A DNA stretch of 64,000 bases. Source: Treponema sp. (lineage in GTDB: Bacteria > Spirochaetota > Spirochaetia > Treponematales > Breznakiellaceae). The stretch's first letter is position 1; each line of letters begins with the position of its first letter. The notes under the pieces were generated by a model. The model did not search any database, was not told where the DNA came from, and saw nothing but the letters and a program-made list of their open reading frames with translations. Positions 63,703-64,000 of this stretch are shown one piece after another. The DNA lies in NCBI GenBank assembly GCA_031257675.1, contig JAIROG010000034.1, forward strand, positions 1-64,000, written 5' to 3'. A program made the position numbers and the translations under genes.

Positions 63703-64000
63703 ATGAAAGCAGGGCCTCTTTTTTTACTTTTTTTATTGATTGTTGTTTACGCTCTTGGCGCACAAACTTCACCGAAACCTGACGCTTTGCAACAGTACCG
63801 CATTGGGCGGGAACGTGAAGCGCAGAATCGCTTGTCTGAAGCGAACAGGTACTACAATGAAGCCGTCCGTATCTGTAGGGTAGAAATCGACCAAAAAATA
63901 GCCACCGCCGATTCATACACCGTTTTTACATGGGCGTTGCAACGTCTTAAAAACTACCGCGAAGTTATCGCATGGGGAGAGAGGGGGCTTGCGCTGTACC
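63703..64000 (+). CDS. Exported TPR protein, cut by the window end
   Basis: The first 99 residues are visible. MKAGPLFLLFLLIVVYALGA is a signal peptide, then AQTSPKPDALQQYRIGRERE and NRLSEANRYYNEAVRICRVE and YTVFTWALQRLKNYREVIAW form TPR-like helix pairs. Such signal-peptide TPR proteins are common in treponemes. The rest lies beyond the window. No ribosome-binding site; transcription probably starts at the ATG. Confidence 0.75.
   Translation, partial: MKAGPLFLLFLLIVVYALGAQTSPKPDALQQYRIGREREAQNRLSEANRYYNEAVRICRVEIDQKIATADSYTVFTWALQRLKNYREVIAWGERGLALY

Overview
The window looks like a chromosomal stretch from a spirochaete of the Treponema group, most likely a gut (termite-type) treponeme. 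This is inferred from gene content, not from a marker gene: many small lipoproteins with LPP20/LpoB-like domains, a pair of cyclic-nucleotide-binding proteins, a divergent rnf cluster, an archaeal-type aspartate-semialdehyde dehydrogenase and a SpoIIE/STAS partner-switching module. No rRNA, tRNA, CRISPR array or intact insertion sequence was found.

Region 1 (1-880) is decayed: the 3' end of an rlmN-like gene with a frameshift and a lost cysteine segment, two hairpins, and a broken minus-strand coding remnant. Region 2 (894-24141, all minus) is one long type VI secretion (T6SS) operon reading tssA-tssB-tssC-hcp-tssE-tssF-tssG-tssH(clpV)-PAAR-(frameshifted small gene)-DUF6931-like a-vgrG N part-vgrG C part-Ala/Glu-rich small gene-DUF6931-like b-tssJ-tssK-tssL-tssM. 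It has every core T6SS subunit. The spike protein is split into two genes, and two paralogous accessory proteins flank it. A consensus-like promoter lies upstream of tssA. A small outer-membrane barrel gene (24523-25299) precedes the operon. Region 3 (25624-29561, plus) is a three-gene regulatory module: STAS antagonist, GNAT-type acetyltransferase, and a Cache-HAMP-SpoIIE phosphatase fused to an RsbW-like kinase. An 18-base sequence occurs in inverted orientation at 880-897 and 29558-29575, exactly at the outer stop codons of this T6SS-plus-regulator block.

Region 4 (29891-42657) is mostly housekeeping: DnaQ-type exonuclease, phosphohexomutase, two cyclic-nucleotide-binding proteins, an amidohydrolase, metY, an XRE regulator with an inverted repeat across its promoter, purM-purN, a secreted CAP protein, a GH1 beta-glucosidase and a DUF212/PAP2-like membrane protein. 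Region 5 (42673-51305) is a plus-strand operon-like run: a large membrane protein, then rnfC-D-G-E-A with 1-4 base overlaps, a GH57-like protein and a GT4 glycosyltransferase. The Rnf-like subunits lack most of the canonical flavin and membrane iron-sulfur motifs, and no rnfB is present. The GH57-like protein lacks its catalytic glutamate.

Region 6 (51419-58023) holds a broken HAD hydrolase, two gene-poor decayed stretches, an MBL/beta-CASP nuclease-like protein with a cysteine-less Rrf2 regulator, and asd-lysA. Region 7 (58240-64000) is an envelope lipoprotein cluster: four LPP20-like lipoproteins around an LpoB-like lipoprotein and a COG3014-like protein, ending in a truncated TPR protein. 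At several transcription-unit starts the -10 box lies only 4-10 bases upstream of the ATG, which suggests leaderless mRNAs.
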